A stretch of DNA of 64,000 nucleotides from Lachnospiraceae bacterium A2 (GCA_000403315.2 KE159638.1:573793-637792); one strand, 5' to 3'. Shown: positions 16,388 through 25,669, counted from the first letter of the stretch. Translations and numbers: made by a program. Notes: generated from the sequence alone by a model not told the origin.

Positions 16388-17350
16388 ATGGAAAAACGAA
16401 ATAGGGGTAAACTTTCTTTGATAATACCTTGTTTTAATGAATCACAGGCAGTGCCAATTTTTTATAAAGAAGTGACAAAGGTTGTTGCATCTATAGGGTG
16501 TGAATATGAACTGTTGTTTGTGGATGATGGTTCCAATGATGACACACTAAATACTATTGTAAATTTAGCAAAGAAGGATGATAAAGTATTTTATTTATCT
16601 TTTTCTAGGAATTTTGGGAAAGAATCAGCAATCTATGCTGGCTTTTGCAATGCAGATGGGGATTATGTTGCTGTCATGGACGCAGATATGCAAGACCCCC
16701 CAGCTTTGCTGCCGGAAATGTTTGAAATTTTACAGAAAGGCGAGTTTGATAGTGTAGCAACCAGAAGGATGGACAGGGTTGGTGAGCCGCCTATACGTTC
16801 TTGGTTTGCTAGAAGGTTTTACCAATTTATCAATAAAGTTTCAGATGCAGATATTGTAGATGGAGCTAGGGACTTTAGGATGATGAAAAGGGAAATGGTA
16901 AATTCTATTATAAGTATGAATGAGTATAACCGATTTTCGAAAGGAATTTTTGGATGGATTGGGTTTCGGACTTATTGGCTGCCTTATGAAAATGTAGAAA
17001 GGGTTGCAGGTGAAACAAAATGGGATTTTTGGAAATTATTTAAGTATGCAATAGGCGGTATTATTAATTTTTCAGAAGTGCCGTTAAATATTGCATCATG
17101 GATTGGTGTTGTAATGACATTTGTATCTTTTGTGTTTTTATTTTTCGTAATATTTAGAAAAGCTTGTTTTGGGGATCCAGTTGCAGGGTGGGCATCTACG
17201 ATATGTGTTATTGTGTTTATTGGTGGGATTCAATTGTTTTGTATGGGGATAATGGGACAGTATATTGCTAAAACATATACAGAGAGTAAACATAGGCCAC
17301 ACTATATTATTTCAAGGACCAATAAAGACGGAGTGGGAATAATAGGATGA
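16388..17350 (+). CDS. CsbB/GtrB-like bactoprenol sugar transferase (GT2)
   Basis: The protein has 320 residues. The cytoplasmic GT2 domain shows LIIPCFNESQAVP, LFVDDGSNDDT, FSRNFGKESAIYAG and the metal-binding VMDADMQDPP, with WLPYENVERVAGETKW later. Two C-terminal membrane segments (about residues 230-255 and 265-292) anchor it. Family members (CsbB, GtrB, YkcC) load a sugar from a nucleotide donor onto undecaprenyl phosphate. The ATG at 16388 has AGGAGAAGGAT upstream. It is nearly identical to the gene at 20384 and related to the remnant at 2041-2347, so it is a reused module. Its partner is the DUF6056 protein upstream, and a terminator follows at 17412. Confidence 0.92.
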   Translation: MEKRNRGKLSLIIPCFNESQAVPIFYKEVTKVVASIGCEYELLFVDDGSNDDTLNTIVNLAKKDDKVFYLSFSRNFGKESAIYAGFCNADGDYVAVMDADMQDPPALLPEMFEILQKGEFDSVATRRMDRVGEPPIRSWFARRFYQFINKVSDADIVDGARDFRMMKREMVNSIISMNEYNRFSKGIFGWIGFRTYWLPYENVERVAGETKWDFWKLFKYAIGGIINFSEVPLNIASWIGVVMTFVSFVFLFFVIFRKACFGDPVAGWASTICVIVFIGGIQLFCMGIMGQYIAKTYTESKHRPHYIISRTNKDGVGIIG

Positions 17351-17411
17351 GGATTAAAATATTATAAAGGATTAGAAAAGGAATAATATTCTGATAAAAT
17401 TAGAATTATAC

Positions 17412-17448
17412 AAGAGGAATGGCTAAATAAGCTATTCCTCTTATTTTG
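17412..17448 (+). terminator. Terminator of cassette C
   Basis: AAGAGGAAT (17412-17420) pairs with ATTCCTCTT (17434-17442) with further inner pairing of GCT and AGC, followed by ATTTTGT. The same terminator, almost base for base, closes the next cassette at 21408. Confidence 0.85.
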
Positions 17449-17551
17449 TATATTTTAAATCTATATTATTTGGAGATTATAAAAAATTTTAAGAATATGT
17501 ATGTACGGTCAGTTGCAATATTAAAATGTTGTGAGAAAAAGTGGGTTTTTA

Positions 17552-17579
17552 TTGACAAAAGTAAGGGGGGGGGTAAAAT
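17552..17579 (+). promoter_or_regulatory. Poly-G spacer promoter of cassette D (9 G, 16-bp spacer)
   Basis: TTGACA (17552-17557) and TAAAAT (17574-17579) are separated by 16 bp ending in nine G (17565-17573). One extra G would give 17 bp. It drives the YfhO-like and GT2 genes. Confidence 0.75.
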
Positions 17580-17733
17580 AACTTAGGCTTAGGATAAGCC
17601 ATAATCGTTATCTGAACGCATAGATGGGATAAATTCATGAAATTTATTGATAAGTAATGTGAATTACAGAATGGCTGTTTGGGACTGGTAGGTAACTAAA
17701 ACATATATTATTTCAGAAGGGAAAGCGTTTAAG

Positions 17734-20400
17734 ATGGAGGTAAAAGGAAAACAGCAGAATAAGAGATGCAAAAAGGTTATTTGGAATTTGAAATCTAAGT
17801 TATATTTGGAATGCATAGGTCATGTGAAGGAAGAACGGTTCAAAAAGTGTTTCAGGACATATGTGTATACTGCTGTGGTAATGGTAATAATGTTGATTGT
17901 CTTATTTTGGCGGTTGCATATATATCCCTTTGGGAATAATACATTGATATATTTAGATGGAGATCAATATTTTAGTTTTACAAAATATTTACAGAACACT
18001 TTTTTTACTAATAATAATTTATTGTATTCATGGAGTAATGTTTTAGGAGGGGGGATGGTTAACACATTTGCCTATTATTGCTCCAGTCCGTTTAATTTGA
18101 TTTTGATATTTTTCAAAAATCATTTTCTATTAGGTTATCATGTTGTTTTTTGTATAAAAATGCTTATGGCAGCATTATTTTTTGCAGTTTTGATAAATGC
18201 GATTTGGTGTATTACAGATGAAAAAAAAGTTGTGCTATTTTCGGCTTCATATCCATTCATTGGTTATGTAGTAGGTTTTGCATGGCATCAAAGTTGGATG
18301 GATGGTGTTATATTTTTACCGCTGCTTCTGGTTGGGATACGAAATATTGTTAAGAAACAAAAAGTATTACTTTATATAGTTATGCTTTCATTGTCATTGC
18401 TTGCAAATTTTTACATTGGGTATATGATGTGTATTATGTCTGCCATTCTTTTTGGAAGTACTATTTTTTTAGAATATAAGAGCTTTAACAGGAAGGTTAT
18501 AAAAGAGATTATACTTTATATATATGCATCAATTTCAGCCGTGGCATTGGCAGCAGTATTGCTGTTACCAGTATATTTTAACCTTCCAGAGGAAAGAAAA
18601 CAATCAATTTTAGAATTGTTTGGAAATATGGGATATAGGTGTATGCCAGAAGATATTTTATCAATGGTATATGGGAATTCGATGGTCGGTCTTGAGTACG
18701 TCAGTAATTTTCCCTTTATTTTTGTTGGCATTTTTCAAATTTTATTGGTAGTACTTTTCTTTATTAACAGAAAGATACCACAAAAAATAAAAGCAGTGTC
18801 AGGAACAGTTATATCTATATTTTTAATTTCTTTTATGAATACCTCCTTAGATGTTATCTGGCATGGTATGAGTAAAAATGTGGGATTTAATTATAGGTAT
18901 TCGTTCTGTTTAAGTTTTGTTTTGGAATTAATTGCGTTTTATTCCTTTATGCATATTCAGGAAGTAGGGAGATGGTTGCTTTCTACAGGAGCATGTTTAG
19001 GGGCATTAACTGTTTTGATGATGGGGCAAGGGAGAACAAATGTGGATGCAAAAACATTGCTGATGGATATGATTTTGATTTTTGTTGTACTTATTCTTCT
19101 GTATGTATATATAGAGGCATTGAGAAAAGGAAGTAGGAGGAAAGATATATGCTATGCCCTTCTTTTTTGTATAACACTTGGGAATATTATGGGAAATGGC
19201 ATTATGGGTATAAAGGAAATGCAAGAAAAAATACCAGACAGTATAATGTTATCTAGTGAATATAAGGAAGCTATGAATATTGAAAATGTAACAGATGAGA
19301 TGATATCCGAAGATGGATTTTATAGAAGGGCTTCTGCAGTGCCATTCAGACGATGTGATGCGATGTTGTTTGGGTATGATGGAGTGCACAATTATGCGTC
19401 TACGGAAAATTTAGATGTTTTACAAACAGCTAAGGGGCTGGGAATTACACATACATGGATGTGGTGTGCGTACAATGATAATGTGCCGATGTCTACAGAT
19501 GTGCTTTTAGGAATAAAATATATTACTTTGAAACGGATGTCTAAACAAAAAGATTATATTTTGATAGGGAATACGTCAAAACAGGGAGAAGATTTATATG
19601 TTCTGAAAAATGAAAATGCCATGCCATTGGTATTTCCTGTAGAAAGTGAAATTAATGTAGACAATTTGGAAGGAAACCCATTTATATTTTTGAATAGTTA
19701 CTGGAATTCAATTAGACAGGCAGAGGGGGATGTTTTTTATGAAATGCAGTATGACAAAAATAGTGTTGTTACAGACAGCGGAAAGGACATACACATCCGT
19801 TTTGTAGCAAAACATGAAAATCCTGTTTATATGTATATTCCTGCTGGCGAGGTTACGGTGGAGGACATAAAACGTAAGGTATTTTTACAATATTCGAGAA
19901 ATCAGGAAATTGTATATGTAGGTTCCTTTAAAGAAGGGGAAGAAGTCGAAATTGCCATACATGTTACTGGGATGTATGAAGGAGAAGAAAAAATAGCTTT
20001 GTTTGGGGAAAATCAAAATGCCCTTTTTAACAAAGCACAACATGTATTAAAGAAGGAAATCCATATTAATAAAGAGTCAAGTTCACGATTGTCTCTGCAA
20101 TATAATGCGGAACATAATGAAGTTTTGTCATCAACAATACCATATGATGACGGATGGCATGTGTATATTGATGGCCAGAAGACTGTAACAAGAAAAAATA
20201 TGAATTCATTTTTAGCGTTTGATTATCCCCAAGGGCAGCATGAGGTTGTTTTTGTATATGAACCAAAAGGATTGAAAGCTGGATGTATAATATCGGGAAT
20301 TACATTCCTTCTATTGCTTTTATTTACTGTTTTTAAAAGAAAGCAGGATGAAACCAATGTGAGGAAACTTAGGAGAAACAGCTATGGAAAAACAAAATAA
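17734..20400 (+). CDS. YfhO-family polytopic glycosyltransferase-like membrane protein
   Basis: The 888-residue protein is typical of YfhO in length and layout. A cytoplasmic N-terminal stretch of about 45 residues leads to roughly thirteen membrane segments (to about residue 490) and an external domain of about 350 residues. A last membrane segment near the C-terminus (CIISGITFLLLLLFTVF) ends the protein. The first loop carries YLDGDQYFSFTKYLQ, containing the acidic site expected in this GT-C fold, and YDDGWHVYIDGQK near the end is a common YfhO motif. In Bacillus, Listeria and Staphylococcus, YfhO works with CsbB to glycosylate lipoteichoic acid. Here a CsbB-like gene overlaps its end by 17 bases, so the pairing is direct. 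The coding sequence contains a run of six G (18049-18054). Confidence 0.9.
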   Translation: MEVKGKQQNKRCKKVIWNLKSKLYLECIGHVKEERFKKCFRTYVYTAVVMVIMLIVLFWRLHIYPFGNNTLIYLDGDQYFSFTKYLQNTFFTNNNLLYSWSNVLGGGMVNTFAYYCSSPFNLILIFFKNHFLLGYHVVFCIKMLMAALFFAVLINAIWCITDEKKVVLFSASYPFIGYVVGFAWHQSWMDGVIFLPLLLVGIRNIVKKQKVLLYIVMLSLSLLANFYIGYMMCIMSAILFGSTIFLEYKSFNRKVIKEIILYIYASISAVALAAVLLLPVYFNLPEERKQSILELFGNMGYRCMPEDILSMVYGNSMVGLEYVSNFPFIFVGIFQILLVVLFFINRKIPQKIKAVSGTVISIFLISFMNTSLDVIWHGMSKNVGFNYRYSFCLSFVLELIAFYSFMHIQEVGRWLLSTGACLGALTVLMMGQGRTNVDAKTLLMDMILIFVVLILLYVYIEALRKGSRRKDICYALLFCITLGNIMGNGIMGIKEMQEKIPDSIMLSSEYKEAMNIENVTDEMISEDGFYRRASAVPFRRCDAMLFGYDGVHNYASTENLDVLQTAKGLGITHTWMWCAYNDNVPMSTDVLLGIKYITLKRMSKQKDYILIGNTSKQGEDLYVLKNENAMPLVFPVESEINVDNLEGNPFIFLNSYWNSIRQAEGDVFYEMQYDKNSVVTDSGKDIHIRFVAKHENPVYMYIPAGEVTVEDIKRKVFLQYSRNQEIVYVGSFKEGEEVEIAIHVTGMYEGEEKIALFGENQNALFNKAQHVLKKEIHINKESSSRLSLQYNAEHNEVLSSTIPYDDGWHVYIDGQKTVTRKNMNSFLAFDYPQGQHEVVFVYEPKGLKAGCIISGITFLLLLLFTVFKRKQDETNVRKLRRNSYGKTK

Positions 20401-21346
20401 GGCAAAACTTTCTTTAGTGATACCTTGTTTTAATGAAGAACAGGCAGTGCCAATTTTTTACGAAGAAACAACAAAGGTACTTGCAACAATGGAGTGTGAA
20501 TATGAATTACTGTTTGTGGATGATGGATCAAAGGATGGGACATTAGATATTCTGACAAATTTAGCAAGTAAGGACGATAAAGTGTATTATTTGTCCTTTT
20601 CAAGGAATTTTGGGAAAGAGTCCGCCATCTATGCTGGCTTTTGCAATGCAGATGGGGACTATGTTGCTGTCATGGATGCCGATATGCAGGATCCCCCGGC
20701 ATTGCTGCCAGAGATGCTTAAGATTTTACAGGATGGGGAATACGACAGTGTTGCAACAAGGCGGATGGACAGGAAAGGCGAGCCGCCAATACGCTCTTGG
20801 TTTGCAAGAAGGTTTTACCAGTTCATTAATAAGGTTTCAGATGCGGATGTTGTGGATGGAGCCAGGGATTTCAGGATGATGAAGAGGGAAATGGTGGACT
20901 CTATTGTGGGCATGGATGAATATAATCGGTTCTCGAAAGGCATTTTTGGGTGGATTGGGTTCCGGACGTATTGGCTGCCCTATGAGAATGTGGAACGGGT
21001 TGCCGGTGAAACAAAATGGAGTTTTTGGAAGTTATTTAAGTATGCGGTAGGTGGGATTATTAACTTCTCAGAGGTTCCGCTAAATATTGCATCGTGGTTC
21101 GGGGTGGTTATGACGTTTCTCTCTTTTGTGTTTTTGCTTTTTGTAATATTCAGGAGGGTTTGCTTTGGGGATCCAGTGGCAGGATGGGCGTCTACAATAT
21201 GTGTTATTGTGTTTATTGGCGGGATTCAATTGTTTTGTATGGGGATAATGGGGCAGTATATTGCCAAAACATATACAGAGAGCAAGCATCGTCCGCATTA
21301 TATTATTTCAAGGACCAATAAAGACGGAGTGGGAATAATAGGATGA
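20384..21346 (+). CDS. CsbB/GtrB-like bactoprenol sugar transferase (GT2), second copy
   Basis: The 320-residue protein is a close duplicate of the one at 16388, with the same LSLVIPCFNEEQAVP, DDGSKDGT, DADMQDPP and two C-terminal membrane segments; the last 60 residues are almost identical. It makes the lipid-linked sugar used by its partner, here the YfhO-like protein. The ATG at 20384 lies inside the end of the YfhO gene, with AGGAGAAA upstream, so translation is coupled. Codon choice at many sites is slightly richer in G+C than in the first copy. The remnant at 2041 also resembles this copy, down to the MDRKGEPPIRSWF segment. Confidence 0.93.
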   Translation: MEKQNKAKLSLVIPCFNEEQAVPIFYEETTKVLATMECEYELLFVDDGSKDGTLDILTNLASKDDKVYYLSFSRNFGKESAIYAGFCNADGDYVAVMDADMQDPPALLPEMLKILQDGEYDSVATRRMDRKGEPPIRSWFARRFYQFINKVSDADVVDGARDFRMMKREMVDSIVGMDEYNRFSKGIFGWIGFRTYWLPYENVERVAGETKWSFWKLFKYAVGGIINFSEVPLNIASWFGVVMTFLSFVFLLFVIFRRVCFGDPVAGWASTICVIVFIGGIQLFCMGIMGQYIAKTYTESKHRPHYIISRTNKDGVGIIG

Positions 21347-21407
21347 GGATTAAAATATTATAAAGGATTAGAAAAGGAATAATATTTTAATAAAATTAGA
21401 ATTATAC

Positions 21408-21444
21408 AAGAGGAATGGCTAAATAAGCTATTCCTCTTACTTTG
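21408..21444 (+). terminator. Terminator of cassette D
   Basis: AAGAGGAAT (21408-21416) and ATTCCTCTT (21430-21438) form the stem, followed by a T-rich run. It is the duplicate of the terminator at 17412. Confidence 0.85.
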
Positions 21445-21480
21445 TATATTTTAAGTCTATATTATTTGTTTGTTCTGAAT

Positions 21481-21638
21481 ATTGCTCTGGCGGTTAAATT
21501 TCGACGTTTTTACTTGCCTAAATTTCCATCTGCTACGTTGTCATCCGTTGACGTAGCCCCGCTACGCCGCCTTCTTCCGCCTTGCAGATGAAAAATTATT
21601 CTGCGTAAAATTCGTCGACATTTAACCGCCAGAGTAAT
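21481..21638. mobile_element. MITE-like palindromic element
   Basis: Terminal inverted repeats of 26 bp (21481-21506 and 21613-21638, CTCTGGCGGTTAAAT near each tip) match at 24 positions, and the inner arms continue the palindrome. The core is G+C-rich with a small hairpin of GCTACG type. No protein is encoded. A shortened relative occurs at 54159-54203. Confidence 0.75.
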
Positions 21639-21703
21639 AAATAACTTCAATTAGGCTTTTGGGAATAATCTTAAAAGCCTGCTATACTTTAGCCAGGATA
21701 GGA

Positions 21704-22418
21704 TCAAGAAGTCGTCGTACTTCTAAAGTGCATTCTGCATAGAGTTGTACTCTTGAAGTCTTCCAGCTTCCAGAAATCTTTCATCTGCCGGAAATCTTCT
21801 TCGATTTCCGGGCGCAGTTCGTAGGTATTTATGATCTGCCATTCAGTCCTGCCGGTGTCTGTTGTCATGAATACAAAATATTTGTCTGTCTTTTTATCAT
21901 GCACAACACATGCATTAATTGGGACATCCTTTTCCGGGGCGCCGCTTTCCCATAACGGACCCAGGTCTGCCACCAGCTGGATTTCCTGGCCCTTTCTTTT
22001 GGGGTTGGGGTGCCTCTGCCATTTCCCGCTGGTAGTGGCCAGTTTTACGGCATCCTGATAGACGGCCACGTTCTCCCTGGCAGGAATGTAAGTGTCTACC
22101 CTGCGTTCTGTCTTTAAATAGTTGGTCATTTTCATGGAAGCAGGAGGTGTTTTTGAGCATCTCCCTGAAAAGTCCTTCATTTATATCCCGCTCATTATTC
22201 CAGATGTTCCAGCCTAATTCGGCCAGGAGTTCAGCTTCTGTTACAGCAAAAGGGACATCTGTAAGGCTAGTCTTACATTTGAGTTTGGCGGCAACAGCAA
22301 GGCACAGCAGGATATCGAAAGGAATATGGCTGTTATCCCTGCGTTTGTCTGTCAGGGCACGCGTGAGAAGAACTGTAAGTCCCCGTCTATTCATAGTAAG
22401 GATGATATCATCTATCAT
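21704..22418 (-). pseudogene. IS4-type DDE transposase remnant, frameshifted
   Basis: Two minus-strand frames give parts of one transposase. The N-terminal part (22418 down to about 22130) starts MIDDIILTMNRRGLTV and contains HIPFDILLCLAVAAKLK and LAELGWNIWN. The C-terminal part (22180 to 21704) contains YLKTERRVDTYIPARE, GPLWESG and the diagnostic ELRPEIEEDFRQMKDFW segment that surrounds the catalytic Glu of IS4-like enzymes. The frame changes at about 22125 and the end is missing, so it is dead. It lies immediately upstream of the poly-G promoter at 22463. Confidence 0.82.
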
Positions 22419-22462
22419 GAAGGCTTGGCTAAAAGACTTATTGAAGATAAATAAAAATTTGC

Positions 22463-22490
22463 TTGACAAGTGTAAGGGGGGGGGTAAAAT
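22463..22490 (+). promoter_or_regulatory. Poly-G spacer promoter of cassette E (9 G, 16-bp spacer)
   Basis: TTGACA (22463-22468) and TAAAAT (22485-22490) flank 16 bp with nine G (22476-22484). The AAGATATTTT after the -10 box matches the start region of the copies at 2757 and 14554. It drives the glycosyltransferase at 22544. Confidence 0.75.
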
Positions 22491-22543
22491 AAACAAGATA
22501 TTTTGAAAAATGTAACAGGGTTTTAAACAGGAGGCTCCATAAA

Positions 22544-23491
22544 ATGGAAAAAATCGCAGTGTTGATTCCATGTTATAATGAAGAAAAGACAATTGGAAAA
22601 GTAGTGAATGATTGGAAAAAAGAGTTGCCGGAAGCAACCATATATGTATACGACAATAATTCTGCAGATGGAACTGTAATAGCCGCCAAAGAAGCTGGGG
22701 CAATTGTTAGGTATGAATATGTGCAAGGTAAAGGGAATGTGATACGGCGGATGTTCCGGGAGATAGATGCTGAAGTATATATTATGGTAGATGGGGATGA
22801 TACATATCCAGCAGAATATGGTCGGCAAATGATAGAATTGGTATCGAAAAAAAATGTAGATATGGTGATTGGTGATAGATTGTCTTCTACATATTTTGCA
22901 CAAAATAAAAGGCCATTCCATAATTTTGGCAATTCATTGGTTAGGAAATGTATTAATTTGCTTTTCCGTTCAGAGATTAAGGATATTATGACAGGTTATC
23001 GTGCGTTCAGCTATTTATTTGCTAAGTCATTTCCCGTGCTGTCAAAGGGATTTGAAATTGAAACAGAAATGACAGTTCATGCGCTTGACAAGAATATGTA
23101 TATGGAGAATATGGTGATTGAGTATAGGGATAGGCCAGATGGTAGTGAATCGAAACTTAATACATATATAGATGGATTTAAAGTCTTGCGAACTATTGTG
23201 AGCTTGTTTCGGAATTACAAGCCAATGGCATTTTATGGAAGCATTGCTGGAGTATTAGCGGTTTTATCATTGCTGTTTATGGTTCCAGTAATAGGTGTTT
23301 ATATTAGTACTGGGCTAGTTCCAAATTTTCCGACATTGATTGTTTGTGGGTTTACTATGTTGGCAGCGTTACATGCTCTTTTTTCTGGATTACAGCTTCA
23401 GAATGCCGTACAAAAAAATAGACAGGATTTTGAGTTTCATTTATTATTGATATCAAAAATGAGAAGTGATTTTATGGATGAGAGGAAATAG
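22544..23491 (+). CDS. Polyprenyl-phosphate sugar transferase, DPM1/GtrB-like (GT2)
   Basis: This protein of 315 residues is a second type of lipid-linked-sugar GT2, not close to the duplicated pair. Motifs are VLIPCYNEEKTIG, YVYDNNSADGT, MVDGDDTYPAEYG as the metal site, and DIMTGYRAFSYLFAK with GFEIETEMTVHAL, the acceptor-side signature of dolichol- and undecaprenyl-phosphate transferases. Two membrane segments (about residues 225-250 and 258-280) end the protein. AGGAGGC precedes the ATG. The next gene starts 5 bases after its stop, so it supplies a lipid-linked sugar to the large membrane protein that follows. Confidence 0.9.
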   Translation: MEKIAVLIPCYNEEKTIGKVVNDWKKELPEATIYVYDNNSADGTVIAAKEAGAIVRYEYVQGKGNVIRRMFREIDAEVYIMVDGDDTYPAEYGRQMIELVSKKNVDMVIGDRLSSTYFAQNKRPFHNFGNSLVRKCINLLFRSEIKDIMTGYRAFSYLFAKSFPVLSKGFEIETEMTVHALDKNMYMENMVIEYRDRPDGSESKLNTYIDGFKVLRTIVSLFRNYKPMAFYGSIAGVLAVLSLLFMVPVIGVYISTGLVPNFPTLIVCGFTMLAALHALFSGLQLQNAVQKNRQDFEFHLLLISKMRSDFMDERK

Positions 23492-23495
23492 CAAA

Positions 23496-25313
23496 ATGCG
23501 GGCAAAGGAAAATGAATGTGATTGCAGCCTATATAAAACCCTTACAAAATTGGTGTCGGCTATTTATTGGTGTACATTTTTATTAAAATCAGATTCCTAT
23601 TATGTGCCATATTTATTTGTTGGGATAATTGGTGGTATTTGTTTTGTAGATAATTTTCGGGAGAAGGTGGGATTTCGTAATAGAGCAGATAAAATAATGA
23701 CAAGATGTTATGGCATGGCTTTTAGCATTATGGTAACTTTGGCTAATTATAATATTTTTTTGAATACACAGATTCCGGTAGAATATGCTGGGGCTTTTTT
23801 GGTAAAGATATATAAAGTTGGTTCTGCTGTTATCGTCTTGGCAGGAGGGTATTTTATTTTTACAGAAATACTCTTATTTCTTTATAGGTGGATAAACAAT
23901 ACTGGAAAACGAGAGAATTATAGTAAAAACAGGTATTGTGGTATCAAAGATTGGCAAATGTTCCTATTTGTTTGGGTGGTTATAGCCACATTCGATTTAA
24001 TTGTTTTATTCTGTGCTAAGTATCCTGGTGTCTTATCTCCAGATAGTATCTCGCAAATGGGGCAGATATTGAGTAAGTCATATTCGAACCACCATCCTTA
24101 TTACCATACACAAATTATTCATATTATGGTTTCGATAGGGTTTCGGTTATTTGGCAATATTAATGCAGCAGTGGCAGTCTATAATGTTTTTTCGGTTTGC
24201 GTTATGGCTTTTTGCTTTGCATATGTGGTCTATACGATTTTTCAGATACGACATAGCCTGAAGCTTGCAGTGGGGATTTTTATTTGGTATCTTATTATGC
24301 CGTTTCATATTATGTATAGTTTTACTATGTGGAAAGATGTGTTTTTTGGAGCGGTAGTAACACTATATGTAGTAAGTGTGTTTCGGATTTTGAGAGAAGT
24401 AGGGAAGCACTGGTGGGTGGATGGTATAATAATGTTGTGCTCAGCAATGGGGATGTGCCTGTTACGTAGCAATGGATGGTTTGCATTTGTATTAAGTACG
24501 TTTATATTTGGGATTATTTTAGGAAAAAAGAATAAAAAGATTTTAGCTATATTTGGAGGAGTTATAGTTGTGTCATTTGTTCTTAAACATCCAGTGCTGG
24601 ATGTGTTGCATGTAGCACAGCCAGACAAGATAGAATCGTTGTCTATTCCAACACAGCAAATAGCTAGGGTAATAGCAGATGGAAAAAAAATTACATCAAA
24701 GCAAAAGGAACTTTTAAGTAAGGTTGTGGATGTTAATGCGATACCAGAAATATATAGTAGCCATATTTCTGACCCGATGAAGGGTTTAATTCGTGTGAAA
24801 GGTAATCAAGAATATATTAGCCAACATAAAGGGGATTTTATTAAACTATATTTACAAATTGGTTTTGCGTATCCACAGAAATATGTAGAAGCGTGGATTG
24901 ATCAAACGCGAGGGTACTGGAATGCAGGATATCCATATTGGAGATGGTCAGTTGGTGTATTTGATAATTCATTTGGAATAGAAGGAGTGGAAAAAGTAGA
25001 ATTAGCAGGAAGGATTTTAGAGGGATACTTGTGGCTATATGAGAATGTGCCGTTATTACAGATTTTTGTATCTATTGGTTTTCATGTTTGGCTTGTTATT
25101 TTGTCAACTTATATTGCTTTTTGTAGAAGAGATTCTGTTGTATTTTATATATCTATACCACATTTGATGGTAATTTTGTCTTTGCTTGTTGCTACACCTG
25201 TTTTTTCTGAGTTTCGTTATGCTTATGCAATTTTTTGTAGTATGCCATTTATATTGTTTGTATCGTTTAGTATGTGTTTGTCTGATAAGGAAGCAGAGTT
25301 AGAGAAAGCATGA
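23496..25313 (+). CDS. DUF6020-type polytopic membrane protein, GtrC-like candidate
   Basis: The 605-residue protein has about twelve membrane segments. The central loop ALLC-like KYPGVLSPDSISQMGQ followed by NHHPYYHTQIIHIMV is characteristic of DUF6020 proteins, and FTMWKDVFFG follows later. The acidic and His residues of these loops suggest a GT-C type transferase using the lipid-linked sugar made by the preceding gene; this is inferred from pairing. The ATG at 23496 (AGAGG 10 bases upstream) is preferred over one 30 bases earlier inside the previous gene. Transcription should follow the poly-G promoter at 22463, and a strong terminator lies at 25350. Confidence 0.8.
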   Translation: MRAKENECDCSLYKTLTKLVSAIYWCTFLLKSDSYYVPYLFVGIIGGICFVDNFREKVGFRNRADKIMTRCYGMAFSIMVTLANYNIFLNTQIPVEYAGAFLVKIYKVGSAVIVLAGGYFIFTEILLFLYRWINNTGKRENYSKNRYCGIKDWQMFLFVWVVIATFDLIVLFCAKYPGVLSPDSISQMGQILSKSYSNHHPYYHTQIIHIMVSIGFRLFGNINAAVAVYNVFSVCVMAFCFAYVVYTIFQIRHSLKLAVGIFIWYLIMPFHIMYSFTMWKDVFFGAVVTLYVVSVFRILREVGKHWWVDGIIMLCSAMGMCLLRSNGWFAFVLSTFIFGIILGKKNKKILAIFGGVIVVSFVLKHPVLDVLHVAQPDKIESLSIPTQQIARVIADGKKITSKQKELLSKVVDVNAIPEIYSSHISDPMKGLIRVKGNQEYISQHKGDFIKLYLQIGFAYPQKYVEAWIDQTRGYWNAGYPYWRWSVGVFDNSFGIEGVEKVELAGRILEGYLWLYENVPLLQIFVSIGFHVWLVILSTYIAFCRRDSVVFYISIPHLMVILSLLVATPVFSEFRYAYAIFCSMPFILFVSFSMCLSDKEAELEKA

Positions 25314-25349
25314 TAAGTTTGTTGATATCCCTAAATTTAATATATAAGA

Positions 25350-25396
25350 GTACAAAAGTGGCTTTCAAAATTTAGAAAGCCATTTTTGTACTTTTA
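25350..25396 (+). terminator. Terminator of cassette E
   Basis: GTACAAAAGTGGCTTTC (25350-25366) and GAAAGCCATTTTTGTAC (25375-25391) form a 17-bp stem with one mismatch and an 8-base loop, followed by TTTT. It lies about 35 bases after the stop codon. Confidence 0.88.
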
Positions 25397-25640
25397 TATT
25401 TTCTTTTCAGGTTAGAAATAGCCTGATTTTTTTATTATTTTATACCAGATTCTAAAAGGTTTTATATAATTTTTTGTTTTCATAATTTCAGCCTCAATAT
25501 AAGAAGGGATTTAAACTTTTCTGAATTTGGGATTTTTGGGAGTAATACAATTTTGGAGTTTGTTGCTGGGGCTACTATGATGAAGGTATGGATATATTTA
25601 TCTTGGTATTTCGTTAATATCAAATAATTTGAAATTTTTC

Positions 25641-25669
25641 TTGACAAATGTAAGGGGGGGGGGTAAAAT
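25641..25669 (+). promoter_or_regulatory. Poly-G spacer promoter of cassette F (10 G, 17-bp spacer)
   Basis: TTGACA (25641-25646) and TAAAAT (25664-25669) flank 17 bp ending in ten G (25654-25663). The leader AATGTAA is the same as at 21-48, where only nine G are present, so the two show the length difference expected of slippage. This copy is predicted to be in the strong state. Confidence 0.78.

Larger units (their letters stand above)
20384..21471 (+). repeat. Direct repeat of about 1.09 kb (second copy of 16388-17475)
   Basis: The whole glycosyltransferase gene, the following intergenic sequence and the terminator (20384-21471) repeat 16388-17475 in the same orientation. Differences in the intergenic part are only a few bases. 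Recombination between the copies would remove the poly-G promoter at 17552 and the YfhO-like gene, joining the DUF6056 gene to the second transferase copy. Confidence 0.85.

Noticed and set aside
18049..18054. Six-G run in the YfhO-like gene as a further switch
   Set aside because: The run is short, the frame is intact, and similar six-G runs occur by chance in the G+C-richer part; too weak to claim.
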